Assembly (NCBI GenBank): GCA_964528825.1 | Contig: CAZGVB010000001.1 | Span: 1-64,000, forward strand | From: RGIG5612 sp964528825 | GTDB taxonomy: Bacteria; Bacillota; Clostridia; Lachnospirales; Lachnospiraceae | Direction of reading: 5' to 3' | Length of the DNA: 64,000 nt | Shown here: piece after piece, positions 18,359 to 27,463 of the stretch | How positions within the stretch are numbered: the stretch's first letter is position 1 | Layout of the letters: every line of letters begins with the position of its first letter | Position numbers and translations under genes: made by a program | The notes under the pieces: generated by a model | Database searches by the model: none | Told to the model about the DNA's origin: nothing | What the model saw: only the letters and a program-made list of their open reading frames with translations

Positions 18359-19363
18359 ATGGATAAAAAAGCCGATAAGCTTTCAGATACAATTAGATCG
18401 GGTAAAGAGAGAGAAGACAAACTTGAAGATATTACTGACGGACATATACCTTCAGACCAAAAGACAAACAGACTGACTGAATTCCTGTCGCGATTTAAGA
18501 TACACAGATCGGCGGGAAAGAAGAAGCCTATAAAGCTCAACCCCAAGATACTCTTTGTGATATTGGCGGCTGTATGTCTGTCACTTATAATTCTTTCATC
18601 TGTATTTGAACAGGTCGCCAGACCTTTTAAGGCGGCGGCTTCTTTTGTTGTTTTTCCTGCTCAGGACGGAATAAATACGATTGGTAATTGGTTAGCCGAA
18701 AAGGTCGATGATCTAAAAACAATAGAGGAGTTAACCGAAGAAAATAAACAACTGAAGCAGGAGATCGAAGAGCTTACAGATACTAATAACATCCTCAGAT
18801 TGCAAAATTCGGAAATTGATAAATTAAACGAAATACTTGATCTTAAGTCACAGTATCAGGACTATGAAACCATTGCGGTGAAGATAGTATCGAAGGATGC
18901 CTCAAACAGATTTTCAACATTTATCGTCAATAAAGGATCCGCAGACGGGATAAAGAAAAATATGAATGTTGTGTCAAGCGGCGGCTTGGTTGGCGCCGTT
19001 ACCGACGTAAGCCTGAACTATTCTACGGTTATGACTATAATCAATGACGAAAGCAATATAAGCGCAATGTTCGAAAATGGATCCGATCTGTGCATTGTAG
19101 AAGGCGGGCTTTCGGAAATTGATAATGAAAATCTGATGGAATTTTCAAGCGCCGGTGCAAATGTGAAGATAAATGAAGGAGATGCCTTGGTAACATCTTA
19201 TGTAAGTTCTTTGTACCTGCCCGGATTGCTTATCGGTTATGTGTCTGATTATGAGACAGACGGAAACGAGCTCACACAATCGGGACATATTGTTCCTTCT
19301 GCTGATTTTGATAAGCTAAGTGAAGTCCTTATCATTACAGAATTAAAGGAGACCTCGGATTGA
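18359..19363 (+). CDS. mreC: Rod-shape protein MreC
   Basis: A 334-residue bitopic protein that links MreB to the elongation penicillin-binding protein. A charged cytoplasmic N-terminus of about 60 residues, longer than usual, precedes one membrane helix (about 61-80, ILFVILAAVCLSLIILS). A coiled coil follows (about 120-160, EENKQLKQEIEEL), then the beta-barrel domain with GSADGIKKNMNVVSSGGLVGAV and the late PGLLIGYVSDYE. Start is 2 bases after the mreB-like stop; mreD overlaps its end. Confidence 0.94.
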   Translation: MDKKADKLSDTIRSGKEREDKLEDITDGHIPSDQKTNRLTEFLSRFKIHRSAGKKKPIKLNPKILFVILAAVCLSLIILSSVFEQVARPFKAAASFVVFPAQDGINTIGNWLAEKVDDLKTIEELTEENKQLKQEIEELTDTNNILRLQNSEIDKLNEILDLKSQYQDYETIAVKIVSKDASNRFSTFIVNKGSADGIKKNMNVVSSGGLVGAVTDVSLNYSTVMTIINDESNISAMFENGSDLCIVEGGLSEIDNENLMEFSSAGANVKINEGDALVTSYVSSLYLPGLLIGYVSDYETDGNELTQSGHIVPSADFDKLSEVLIITELKETSD

Positions 19364-19893
19364 TGCAATATAAGATACGTAATTTTTTTATTATTTTTGC
19401 GATCATATTGATATCTTTTTCTGTGGAATATTCAATATTCACGAGGATACCTCTTTTAGACAGCGCACCGAATCTGATGCTGGCGACGATATTTTTCTTC
19501 GGATACGTCAAAGACAGCAATATCGGCATGCTTGTCGGATTCTTTTCAGGACTGTGTATTGATGTTTTTTACGGACCGGTTATCGGATATAATGCTTTGA
19601 TATTTGTAATAATAGGTGCTGTATGCGGCAGGTTAAACAAAGTATATTATTCTAATTCGGTATTTATACAGATTTTATTGATCTTTCTGCTTGATAACGC
19701 ATGTACACTGATATATTTTTTCTTTTGGCATATATTGCATGCAAAATTTGATATCATATATTACTTAACCAGAATAATGATACCGGAATCACTATTCACA
19801 ATGACTGTGGGAATTGTTCTATTGCGGCCGATGTCGGCTCTTATTAGATTTATGTATAGTTACGAAGCTTTAAGCGAGGCGGAAAATATATAA
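19363..19893 (+). CDS. mreD: Rod-shape protein MreD
   Basis: A 176-residue hydrophobic protein with about five membrane helices. Family stretches are SAPNLMLATIFFFGYVKD and GFFSGLCIDVFYGPVIGYNAL. It works with MreC in the elongation complex. AAAGGAG lies at 19345-19351. Either the TTG at 19360 or the ATG at 19363 (overlapping the mreC stop as TGATG) may start translation; the ATG is listed. Its TAA overlaps the next ATG by one base (TAATG), so mreC, mreD and mrdA are translationally coupled. Confidence 0.92.
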   Translation: MQYKIRNFFIIFAIILISFSVEYSIFTRIPLLDSAPNLMLATIFFFGYVKDSNIGMLVGFFSGLCIDVFYGPVIGYNALIFVIIGAVCGRLNKVYYSNSVFIQILLIFLLDNACTLIYFFFWHILHAKFDIIYYLTRIMIPESLFTMTVGIVLLRPMSALIRFMYSYEALSEAENI

Positions 19894-22784
19894 TGCAAAT
19901 ATTTAAAGCTTTTTCAAAATATCTCTTTTCTTTTTTCAAAAAAAAGATTTTATATCTTTTTAATGCTGTCAAATATTGCCTTATAAAACTTTTTTCATCA
20001 AGGATTGCACTTTTGTTGGCTGTTCTGATCGCAGGATTTTGCGTCATCGTAGGAAGACTGTTTTATCTTCAAATAGTAAAATCACAATATTATACTCAGA
20101 ATTTTACTGCTAAAGCAGAAAAAACGATTTCTGTAGATGCGGCAAGAGGCAATATTTATGACACAAACGGTAATCCTCTTGCATACAATGAGATCGGATA
20201 TTCTGTAGTCATGACCGACGAGGTACCGAGCGGCGATGATCGCGGTGATAAGCTTAACGGGATTATTTATAATGCTATCAATATTATTGAATCTAACGGC
20301 GACAGTATAATAGATGATTTTAATATTGAACTTGATGATGAAGGTAATTATGTCTTTAAAGAAGATCCGCAAACAAGACAGATCACTTTCCTTGTAAATA
20401 TATTCGGTATGACATCCGATGAGATTGCCGAGGAGGGTTATGATAAATATACGGCAGATGAGCTGATGGAATACCTTTGCGGTGAGGAAAAATATGATCT
20501 GGATGAAAAATATACAAAAGAGGATTGCCTTAAGATTGTTACGATCAGATATGCTCTGTCATTAACTGCATATCAAAAATATATGGCCACTACTATTTCA
20601 TATGATATTAATGACTATACAATGGCTGCTATCCTCGAGAGCACGGAGGATCTTACAGGTGTTGAGGTCCAGGAAACATACAAGCGTGTATACAATAATG
20701 CAAAATATTTTTCTCATATTTTGGGTTATACAGGTGAGATCTCAGAGGACGAGCTTAAAGAATACAATCTCGAGAATTTGACAAATATCACATATTCTAT
20801 CGGTGATAAAGTAGGAAAAAGCGGCATCGAGCAAACATATGACGCGTATCTGCAAGGGAAAAAGGGTGAAAAAAAGGTTTTCGTTGACAGCACCGGAAAA
20901 ATAATAGAAACGATCAGCGAAAAAAAATCAGAGAGTGGTAATGACATTTATCTCACTATTGATTCGGAGCTTCAGATCGCTGCTTACGATATTCTTGAGA
21001 AGAAGCTGGCTGCATGTCTTATAAATAAAATTGTAAATTATGATTATGTTGCAACAGAAAAACAAAATTATGTTTACATACCGATAAAGGATGTCTACTA
21101 TCAGATCCTGACGAATATTGTAGATTACAATAAGTTTTCAGATGATGATGCCTCAGGCCGTGAAAAAAATACTCTCAGCACATTTGAGAAAAAAAGAAAA
21201 AATATCATGGATTGGATTAAAAAGGAACTTCTGGGTTCTGAGAGTACCGCACCGTCTGATCTAAGTGAAGAACAGGGTGAATATATTTATTATATATATG
21301 AGGTGCTTACAGACGAGGGAATCTTATCAACGGATCTTATAGACACGGAAGATGAGATATATACAGGATGGATAAATGATGAGATTACATTCAGAGAATT
21401 CCTGCAGCATGCCATTGCAGAAAATTGGATAGATGTTACGAAGATAAACTCAACGGAAAAATATTCAAATTCCGATGAGCTTTATGAAGAAATAGTTAAT
21501 GCGGCGCTGGAAAAGATACCTGACAATGATGATTTTATCGAAAAGATCTATTATTATCTTATATACAATGGTGACATTCTACCGTATGATATCTGTATGA
21601 TGCTTTATGATCAGGAGATTCTGGAAAAGGATGATCTTTACACTCAGCTGAGCGAGTATTCTATAGATACTTATACTTTTGTTATTAGCTCTATTGAGAA
21701 TCTTACGCTTACTCCGGCAATGATCGCTCTTGACCCGTGCTCCGGTGCATTGTGTATAACCGATAGTGACACAGGCGATGTGCTTGCTCTTGTCTCTTAT
21801 CCATCATATGACAATAACAAGCTATCGGGTTCTGTAGACAGTGAGTATTGGTATGAACTGACACGGAACGATTCACAGCCGCTATTTAATTACGCAACCA
21901 GTGCTCTTACTGCTCCGGGTTCCACATTCAAATTATGCACCTCTGTAGCCGGCCTTGCGGAAGATTATATAGATACGGAAACTGCCATCTATGATGCAGT
22001 TTATTTTGATAAGATCTCACCATCTCCTAAATGCTATGTGGCACCTGCAAGTCACGGTACGGAAACTCTCTCAACCGCACTAAGGGATTCATGTAATTAT
22101 TTCTATTTTCAAATAGGATATGATATGAGCCTTGACGAATATGGAGAATACAACAGTGCGCAGGGATTGGATATCATAAGTGATTACGCCGTGCAGCTGG
22201 GTCTCGGAGTAAAATCTGGTATTGAAATAACCGAGGCATCGCCTAGAGTCTCAACCACTGACTCGGTAAGAACAGCAATAGGGCAGGGTACTAACGGATA
22301 TGCCGTTGTGCATCTGACGCGCTATGTCAATACAGTCGCAAACAGCGGTGATAATTATAAGCTTACACTGCTTGATCACATCTCCGATAAAGAAGGATAC
22401 ACGGTTCTTCAGGAATCAGCTGTTATCTCAAACAAGGTAGAGCTTGAACAAAACGAATGGGATGCTATACATACAGGTATGCGGTTGGTTACTACATCGG
22501 GTACCGCATCATCGTTCTTCAATGATCTGGAGACATCAGTCGCAGGAAAAACTGGTACTGCAGAGGAAAATGCATACAGATCCAATCATGCCGCCTTTGT
22601 AGGCTATGCACCATATGAAAAACCTGAGATCTCGTTTGCATGTCAAATTCGTAATTGTGATTCGACATCATATCCGGGAGGCGTTCTTTCCGAGGTTTTG
22701 CAATATTATTTCGGTGAGACAACACTTGAAGAGGTGCTTTCAAAACCTGTTGAAAACAATATTGAAGGATTCCATTCCGAATGA
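19893..22784 (+). CDS. mrdA: Penicillin-binding protein 2 (class B, elongation) with large insert
   Basis: A 963-residue class B PBP, the peptidoglycan transpeptidase partner of RodA. One membrane helix (about 37-57) is followed by the dimerisation domain (DAARGNIYDTNG, then GKSGIEQTYDAYLQGKKGEK). The transpeptidase motifs are S677-T-F-K (PGSTFKL), S733-C-N and K886-T-G. Between the last strand of the linker (LTIDSELQIAAYDILEKKL, about 350) and ALDPCSGALCITDSDTGDVLA (about 610) lies an acidic insert of roughly 240 residues. This makes the protein much longer than the usual 600-700; similarly long PBP2s are known in Lachnospiraceae. It overlaps mreD by one base and is followed by rodA after 18 bases. 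Confidence 0.94.
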   Translation: MQIFKAFSKYLFSFFKKKILYLFNAVKYCLIKLFSSRIALLLAVLIAGFCVIVGRLFYLQIVKSQYYTQNFTAKAEKTISVDAARGNIYDTNGNPLAYNEIGYSVVMTDEVPSGDDRGDKLNGIIYNAINIIESNGDSIIDDFNIELDDEGNYVFKEDPQTRQITFLVNIFGMTSDEIAEEGYDKYTADELMEYLCGEEKYDLDEKYTKEDCLKIVTIRYALSLTAYQKYMATTISYDINDYTMAAILESTEDLTGVEVQETYKRVYNNAKYFSHILGYTGEISEDELKEYNLENLTNITYSIGDKVGKSGIEQTYDAYLQGKKGEKKVFVDSTGKIIETISEKKSESGNDIYLTIDSELQIAAYDILEKKLAACLINKIVNYDYVATEKQNYVYIPIKDVYYQILTNIVDYNKFSDDDASGREKNTLSTFEKKRKNIMDWIKKELLGSESTAPSDLSEEQGEYIYYIYEVLTDEGILSTDLIDTEDEIYTGWINDEITFREFLQHAIAENWIDVTKINSTEKYSNSDELYEEIVNAALEKIPDNDDFIEKIYYYLIYNGDILPYDICMMLYDQEILEKDDLYTQLSEYSIDTYTFVISSIENLTLTPAMIALDPCSGALCITDSDTGDVLALVSYPSYDNNKLSGSVDSEYWYELTRNDSQPLFNYATSALTAPGSTFKLCTSVAGLAEDYIDTETAIYDAVYFDKISPSPKCYVAPASHGTETLSTALRDSCNYFYFQIGYDMSLDEYGEYNSAQGLDIISDYAVQLGLGVKSGIEITEASPRVSTTDSVRTAIGQGTNGYAVVHLTRYVNTVANSGDNYKLTLLDHISDKEGYTVLQESAVISNKVELEQNEWDAIHTGMRLVTTSGTASSFFNDLETSVAGKTGTAEENAYRSNHAAFVGYAPYEKPEISFACQIRNCDSTSYPGGVLSEVLQYYFGETTLEEVLSKPVENNIEGFHSE

Positions 22785-22802
22785 TACTGTAAGGGTAAAC
22801 AA

Positions 22803-23960
22803 TTGAACTTTAAACGTATTATTGAAACAATTAAATCTTATGACCTCAGAACCATAAATTATAGATTGATAATTTATGTTTTGGCTCTTTCTGTCATAGG
22901 CATACTCGCGATATCGTCTGCTACAGACGTAAAAGAAACCTATTATAAGCAGATATTAGGTGTGGGAGTCGGATTTGTGGCGATGATGATATTTGCCATG
23001 ATCAAGTATGATTTTATCGCAAGATATTATTGGCTGCTTTACTTAGCAACTATAATATTGCTCGTTTTGGTTTTGACTCCTGCCGGCGAATCTCATATGG
23101 GAGCACAAAGATGGCTGTCTGTTTTAGGTATCCAGATGCAGCCGTCTGAATTTGCCAAATTATTTTTAATCATTTTCTTCTCATCTATCATTACGAAGAA
23201 TCGGCAATCGCTTAACAGCTGGAAATTTGTAATTGTGCTCATTATATTAGCAGTCATACCGGTATTTCTTGTATTCAAGGAGCCTGATCTTTCAAGTTCT
23301 ATTGTTCTTTTTGTGATCATATGTGCTATAATATTTACGTCAGAATTAAAAGGCAGATTTATACGGATATTGTTGGCTGTGGCTGTGCCTATTGCAGGAA
23401 TATTGCTTACACTTATCATCATACTTCCTGCAGATAATAATATCATTAAAGAGTATCAATATAACAGATTGATCGGTTTTTATGATGAGGATAATGAGGA
23501 CGCAGAAAAGCTAAGATATCAGCAGGAAAACTCAGTACTTGCTATAGCAAACGGATCCTTAACGGGAAAAGGATTGAAAAATAATTCTGTAACAAGTGTT
23601 AAGAATGCCGAGTATCTCTCTGAGCCGGAAACCGATTTTATATTTACAATAATCGGTGAAGAATTGGGATTTGTCGGTTCATGCGGAACCATCGCACTTT
23701 TGCTTCTTATAGTCATTGCATGCTTTAGGATGGGTATGCGTGCCAGGGAGGGCATTGGCCGCGGGATATGCATAGGCATGGGGACGCTTATCGGCTTTCA
23801 ATCCTTTGTAAATCTGGGTGTTGCAACGATGGTGCTTCCGAATACAGGCTTGACGCTTCCGTTTGTAAGTGCGGGCTTGAGTTCACTCATAGTATTATAT
23901 ATGAGTATAGGTATAGTATTAAATGTCGGCATTCGCAGAAAGATTGCCTTTCAAGTTTAG
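22803..23960 (+). CDS. rodA: SEDS glycosyltransferase RodA
   Basis: A 385-residue SEDS protein with about ten membrane helices, the peptidoglycan polymerase of the elongation machine and partner of the PBP2 just upstream. Hallmarks are GESHMGAQRWLSVLGIQMQP followed by SEFAKLF, the extracellular EPDLSSS loop and ETDFIFTIIGEELGF. The end is NTGLTLPFVSAGLSSL. The start is TTG at 22803 with AAGGG about 9 bases upstream. The position between mrdA and mgsA makes RodA, not FtsW, the right name. Confidence 0.95.
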   Translation: MNFKRIIETIKSYDLRTINYRLIIYVLALSVIGILAISSATDVKETYYKQILGVGVGFVAMMIFAMIKYDFIARYYWLLYLATIILLVLVLTPAGESHMGAQRWLSVLGIQMQPSEFAKLFLIIFFSSIITKNRQSLNSWKFVIVLIILAVIPVFLVFKEPDLSSSIVLFVIICAIIFTSELKGRFIRILLAVAVPIAGILLTLIIILPADNNIIKEYQYNRLIGFYDEDNEDAEKLRYQQENSVLAIANGSLTGKGLKNNSVTSVKNAEYLSEPETDFIFTIIGEELGFVGSCGTIALLLLIVIACFRMGMRAREGIGRGICIGMGTLIGFQSFVNLGVATMVLPNTGLTLPFVSAGLSSLIVLYMSIGIVLNVGIRRKIAFQV

Positions 23961-23972
23961 GAGGATGCAAAT

Positions 23973-24368
23973 TTGAATATCGGATTATTGGCCAGCGATT
24001 CTAAAAAAGAACTTATGGTAAACTTCTGCATAGCATATCAAAATCTGCTTTCCAAGCACGAATTGTTTGCAACGGGCACGACAGGCTCAAAGATAGAGCA
24101 TAATACCGACCTTCATGTATATAAGTTTTTGCCGGGTCATTTAGGCGGTGACAGACAGATGGTTGCACAGATCGAATGCAATCAGATCGATGCTATCATT
24201 TTTTTGCGTGATGCAATGCTTGCGCCGTCGCATGACATGAGCTTTGATATGATACTTCAATTATGTGATATGAATAATATACCGGTAGCTACGAATCTTG
24301 CTTCAGCAGAGATCCTTGTAATTGCCATTGACAGGGGCGATCTTGATTGGCGTAACCTGTACAAATAA
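23973..24368 (+). CDS. mgsA: Methylglyoxal synthase
   Basis: A 131-residue enzyme that turns dihydroxyacetone phosphate into methylglyoxal and phosphate, a bypass of lower glycolysis under phosphate limitation. Family residues are visible in GTTGSKI, PGHLGGDRQMVAQI (catalytic Asp), FLRDAMLAPSHDMSF (catalytic Asp and His) and the final NIPVATNLASAEILV. The start is TTG with a perfect AGGAGG eight bases upstream that overlaps the rodA stop region. The rodA-mgsA order is conserved in many Clostridia. Confidence 0.95.
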   Translation: MNIGLLASDSKKELMVNFCIAYQNLLSKHELFATGTTGSKIEHNTDLHVYKFLPGHLGGDRQMVAQIECNQIDAIIFLRDAMLAPSHDMSFDMILQLCDMNNIPVATNLASAEILVIAIDRGDLDWRNLYK

Positions 24369-24385
24369 AACGGAGGTAACTTTTT

Positions 24386-24805
24386 ATGGTAAATTTAGTC
24401 TTGGGTTCGAAAGGAAAAGGAAAAACAAAATTCATGCTTGACAGCGCAAATGCGGAGATCAAGCAATCCAAAGGACTTGTTATTTATATAGATAAAAATT
24501 CTGATCATATGTTTCAGCTTGATAGACAGATCAGATTGATCAATGTCAAAGAATATCCTGTAAATAGTGTTGAAACATTGTTAGGCTTTGTATCCGGACT
24601 TATTGCGGGAAATGGTGATATCGTTTCTGTTTATTTCGACAGCTTTCTTGTACTTTGCGAAATTGAGAAGGAAGATGCTGCCGAGGCACTCAGAAAGATG
24701 AGCGTTTTATCCGACAAGCTCGGAATAACATTTACTATAAGCGTATCAGCAGACGAAAAAGAAATGCCTGCTTGGATCAATGATATAGTAAAGGTTGTTT
24801 TCTAA
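24386..24805 (+). CDS. Small P-loop protein of unknown function
   Basis: A 139-residue protein opening with a clear Walker A, LGSKGKGKTKFML. A plausible Walker B-like strand follows (VSVYFDSFLVL), with ITFTISVSADEKEMP later. It has no membrane segment. Comparable short clostridial proteins are often annotated as ATP-binding or 'twitching motility' proteins without evidence, so I give no function. It lies 17 bases after mgsA with GGAGG before the ATG and is followed after 15 bases by an HlyD-like gene, so it belongs to the shape/envelope operon. Confidence 0.82.
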   Translation: MVNLVLGSKGKGKTKFMLDSANAEIKQSKGLVIYIDKNSDHMFQLDRQIRLINVKEYPVNSVETLLGFVSGLIAGNGDIVSVYFDSFLVLCEIEKEDAAEALRKMSVLSDKLGITFTISVSADEKEMPAWINDIVKVVF

Positions 24806-24820
24806 TCGGTTCACGATATT

Positions 24821-26164
24821 ATGCAGACTGAAAAAAAAGTCCATTATACACAAAAAAAATCGAATTTGACCGTTTGGATAGCTGTCTGCATATGTATACT
24901 TATATATCTGGTCATCCGGTTTATTAATTATGCAGATGATGGAGAAAATAAGCTTTATGAGGTGACCGCATCTTGGGCAGACAGCTATTCGAATATGCAA
25001 TATACCGCACTCGCATTAAGAGAGGAAACGGTAGTCAGTTCCAACAGCAGCGGTTATGTGAATTTTTTTGCCGCAGATGCGACACCCGTTAGTGTCGGCT
25101 CGAAAACATATGTAATAGATAAGAATGGAGAACTGTCATCAAGGCTTGCCGAAACAGGCACCAACCAAGCATTGCTTAACGAAAATGAGCTTGATGATAT
25201 TAAAGATATAATTTTTGAAAATGACATTGTCTATGATAGAGATTCATATTATGAAACTTATTCATTCAAGAATCAAGTTGAATCTCAGATATTAGATATA
25301 ATCAACAGCAATGTCTTTGATGCTTTTGAAGGCAGTGATGATACAGATTCGTATGACATATATTCATCGGATATTTCAGGTATAATTCTGCATAATGTTG
25401 ATGGATTTGAACAATATTCGGCAGACAGCATCAGTGCGTCACTTTTCAGGAGAGAAAATTATAACAAAACTATAATCAAATCAAATGATCAAATTAAATC
25501 TGGCGATCCGGTATACAAAATAGTTACTTCTGAAGAATGGAATTTGGTCATCCAATTGGATGATATTTCAAAATTCGAGGATTGCACCTATGTAACGATC
25601 CGGTTTTTAAAGGATGGAATAACAACTGAGGGTTCTTTTGAAACAAAGACTGCTGCAGGAGTTAACTATGGCATAATCACATTGGACAAATATATGATCA
25701 GATATCTGTCTGACAGGTATCTGCAGATTCAGATTGATGGTGATCAGGTGTCAGGTCTTAAAATACCTCAGACTGCTGTATGTGAAAAATATTTTTATCT
25801 TATTCCTGTTGAGTTTGCAACATCAGGCGGCAATTCTACCGGGATCGGTTTTTTAAAGAAGAGTGATGATATCTCAGAATATGTCGACTGTGAGATACTT
25901 AAGGAAACGGAAAGCTATTATTATGTCGACACGAGCGTTTTTGATGATGGAGATATCTTAATAAGGCCCGAGACTAATGATGAGTACAAAATAGGCGCTA
26001 AGGACGTGCTGCAGGGCGTATATCTTCTCTCGGGAAATGATTATGTATTTGTTCCGATTGACATAATAAGCGAATCGAACGGTTATTATATTATCTCATC
26101 CGATGGAATACAGATATATGATCGGATATTGGAAGATGCCTCAGAAAAAAATGATCAAAGATAA
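24821..26164 (+). CDS. HlyD-like membrane-anchored protein
   Basis: A 447-residue protein with a short cytoplasmic N-terminus, one membrane helix (about 19-37, VWIAVCICILIYLVIRFI) and an extracellular part. The extracellular part resembles an HlyD/membrane-fusion layout: a lipoyl-like beta segment (LREETVVSSNSSGYVNFF), an acidic helical middle and a beta-barrel end (GLKIPQTAVCEKYFYLIP). No ABC transporter partner is next to it. Proteins of this type are found beside yggS-sepF in Clostridia, so a role in envelope or division is plausible but inferred. Its last 14 bases overlap the preferred yggS start. Confidence 0.75.
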   Translation: MQTEKKVHYTQKKSNLTVWIAVCICILIYLVIRFINYADDGENKLYEVTASWADSYSNMQYTALALREETVVSSNSSGYVNFFAADATPVSVGSKTYVIDKNGELSSRLAETGTNQALLNENELDDIKDIIFENDIVYDRDSYYETYSFKNQVESQILDIINSNVFDAFEGSDDTDSYDIYSSDISGIILHNVDGFEQYSADSISASLFRRENYNKTIIKSNDQIKSGDPVYKIVTSEEWNLVIQLDDISKFEDCTYVTIRFLKDGITTEGSFETKTAAGVNYGIITLDKYMIRYLSDRYLQIQIDGDQVSGLKIPQTAVCEKYFYLIPVEFATSGGNSTGIGFLKKSDDISEYVDCEILKETESYYYVDTSVFDDGDILIRPETNDEYKIGAKDVLQGVYLLSGNDYVFVPIDIISESNGYYIISSDGIQIYDRILEDASEKNDQR

Positions 26165-26864
26165 TTTGAATAAGATACAAGAGGATATTGATAAAGCATT
26201 AAAGAATAGCAAATATTCTCAAGATGTTACATTAGTAGCCGTAAGCAAAACACATACCGCAAGTGATATCTTGGCTGCATATGACAGTGGGATAAGGGAT
26301 TTTGGTGAAAATAAGGTACAAGAACTGTTGAGTAAGGCAGATGTTCTTCCGCAGGATATACGATGGCATCTTATCGGTCACCTTCAAACAAATAAAGTAA
26401 AATCTATTATCGGTAAAGTTTATCTGATTCACTCAGTTGACTCGATAAAGCTCGCACAAATAATAGAAAATTATGCGGCCAAAGCAAATGTTACCGTAAA
26501 TATACTTATTCAGGTTAATATTTCTCATGAGGAAAGCAAATTTGGAATAGATAGATCCGAACTTGCAGATATGCTATGGCAAATCTCGGCAATGCATCAT
26601 ATCAACGTCCTGGGATTGATGACGATCGCGCCGGAAACCGATAATGCAGAAAATTGCAGACATGTTTTTCAAGAACTAAAAGAATTATCTATTGACATTG
26701 ATTCTATGAATATTGATAATATACGTATGCAAATTTTGTCAATGGGTATGAGTGGAGATTTTAAAGTAGCCATTGAAGAAGGCTCAACCATGGTCCGCAT
26801 CGGCACAAGTATTTTCGGTGCCAGACAATATGCTAATAAAAGTGTTGGGAATAATAAGGAGTAG
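26151..26864 (+). CDS. PLP homeostasis protein, YggS/YlmE family
   Basis: A 237-residue PLP-binding protein with a racemase-like barrel that controls cellular PLP and has no proven enzymatic activity. The PLP lysine is in TLVAVSKTHTASDI. RDFGENKVQELLSK, WHLIGHLQTNKVK, GLMTIAP and the C-terminal SMGMSGDFKVAIEEGSTMVR with RIGTSIFG are canonical. ATG 26151 fits the family N-terminus; upstream in-frame ATGs at 26136 and 26103 lie inside the previous gene. It stands immediately before sepF, the usual ylmE-ylmF pairing. Confidence 0.93.
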   Translation: MIKDNLNKIQEDIDKALKNSKYSQDVTLVAVSKTHTASDILAAYDSGIRDFGENKVQELLSKADVLPQDIRWHLIGHLQTNKVKSIIGKVYLIHSVDSIKLAQIIENYAAKANVTVNILIQVNISHEESKFGIDRSELADMLWQISAMHHINVLGLMTIAPETDNAENCRHVFQELKELSIDIDSMNIDNIRMQILSMGMSGDFKVAIEEGSTMVRIGTSIFGARQYANKSVGNNKE

Positions 26865-26866
26865 AT

Positions 26867-27394
26867 ATGGGCAAGATCAAAGATAAGATCATGAATGCAT
26901 TCAGTCTTAACGAAGACGATTATGACGATGAATATGATGATGAATATGATGAAGAATTTGACGGTGACGACTATAATGAGGAAGAAGAAGTAGAAGAGAA
27001 GAGGGGATTGTTTGGCAAGAAGCGTGCATCTGCGCCAAAGGAAAAGGAACAGCCTCAATTCGCATATGCTCAATCAAATGTAAGACGTCAGCAGCAACAA
27101 CAGCAGGAAGTTTGCATATTTAAGCCGTCTTCAATCGAAGATTCACGAGAGATAACCGAGACGCTCCTGCAAGGCAAAGCTGTTGTGATCAATTTCGAAG
27201 GTTTGCATGTTGAACTTTCTCAAAGAATTATAGATTTTATTTCCGGATCTTGCTATGCATTAGATGGCAATCTTCAGAAAATATCAAATTATATCTTTAT
27301 TGCAACGCCTCATTCGGTTGATATTTCAGGAGATTTTCAGGATTTGGTAAATGGCAGTGCTGATATAACAGGTTTCAAATCACCACTTATATAA
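26867..27394 (+). CDS. sepF: Cell division protein SepF
   Basis: A 175-residue FtsZ-associated protein. It has the short amphipathic membrane-targeting helix at the N-terminus (MGKIKDKIMNAFSL) and a very acidic linker rich in Asp, Glu and Tyr. A short run of six Gln follows near residue 76, and then the conserved SepF domain from about 82 (VCIFKPSSIEDSREI, QGKAVVINFEGL, QRIIDFISGSCYALDG). It anchors and aligns FtsZ filaments at the membrane. It starts 2 bases after yggS, with AAGGAG upstream, and is followed by a strong terminator. Confidence 0.94.
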   Translation: MGKIKDKIMNAFSLNEDDYDDEYDDEYDEEFDGDDYNEEEEVEEKRGLFGKKRASAPKEKEQPQFAYAQSNVRRQQQQQQEVCIFKPSSIEDSREITETLLQGKAVVINFEGLHVELSQRIIDFISGSCYALDGNLQKISNYIFIATPHSVDISGDFQDLVNGSADITGFKSPLI

Positions 27395-27428
27395 GTAGCT
27401 GTATGATCACATTTTAGCGAGTTTATAT

Positions 27429-27463
27429 GGCTGTCTTTATTATTTTAAAGACAGCCGTTTTTT
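27429..27463 (+). terminator. Strong intrinsic terminator after sepF
   Basis: A perfect 11-bp stem (GGCTGTCTTTA 27429-27439, TAAAGACAGCC 27446-27456) with a 6-base loop is followed by G and T6. The next base begins the listed lspA ATG. Confidence 0.92.
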
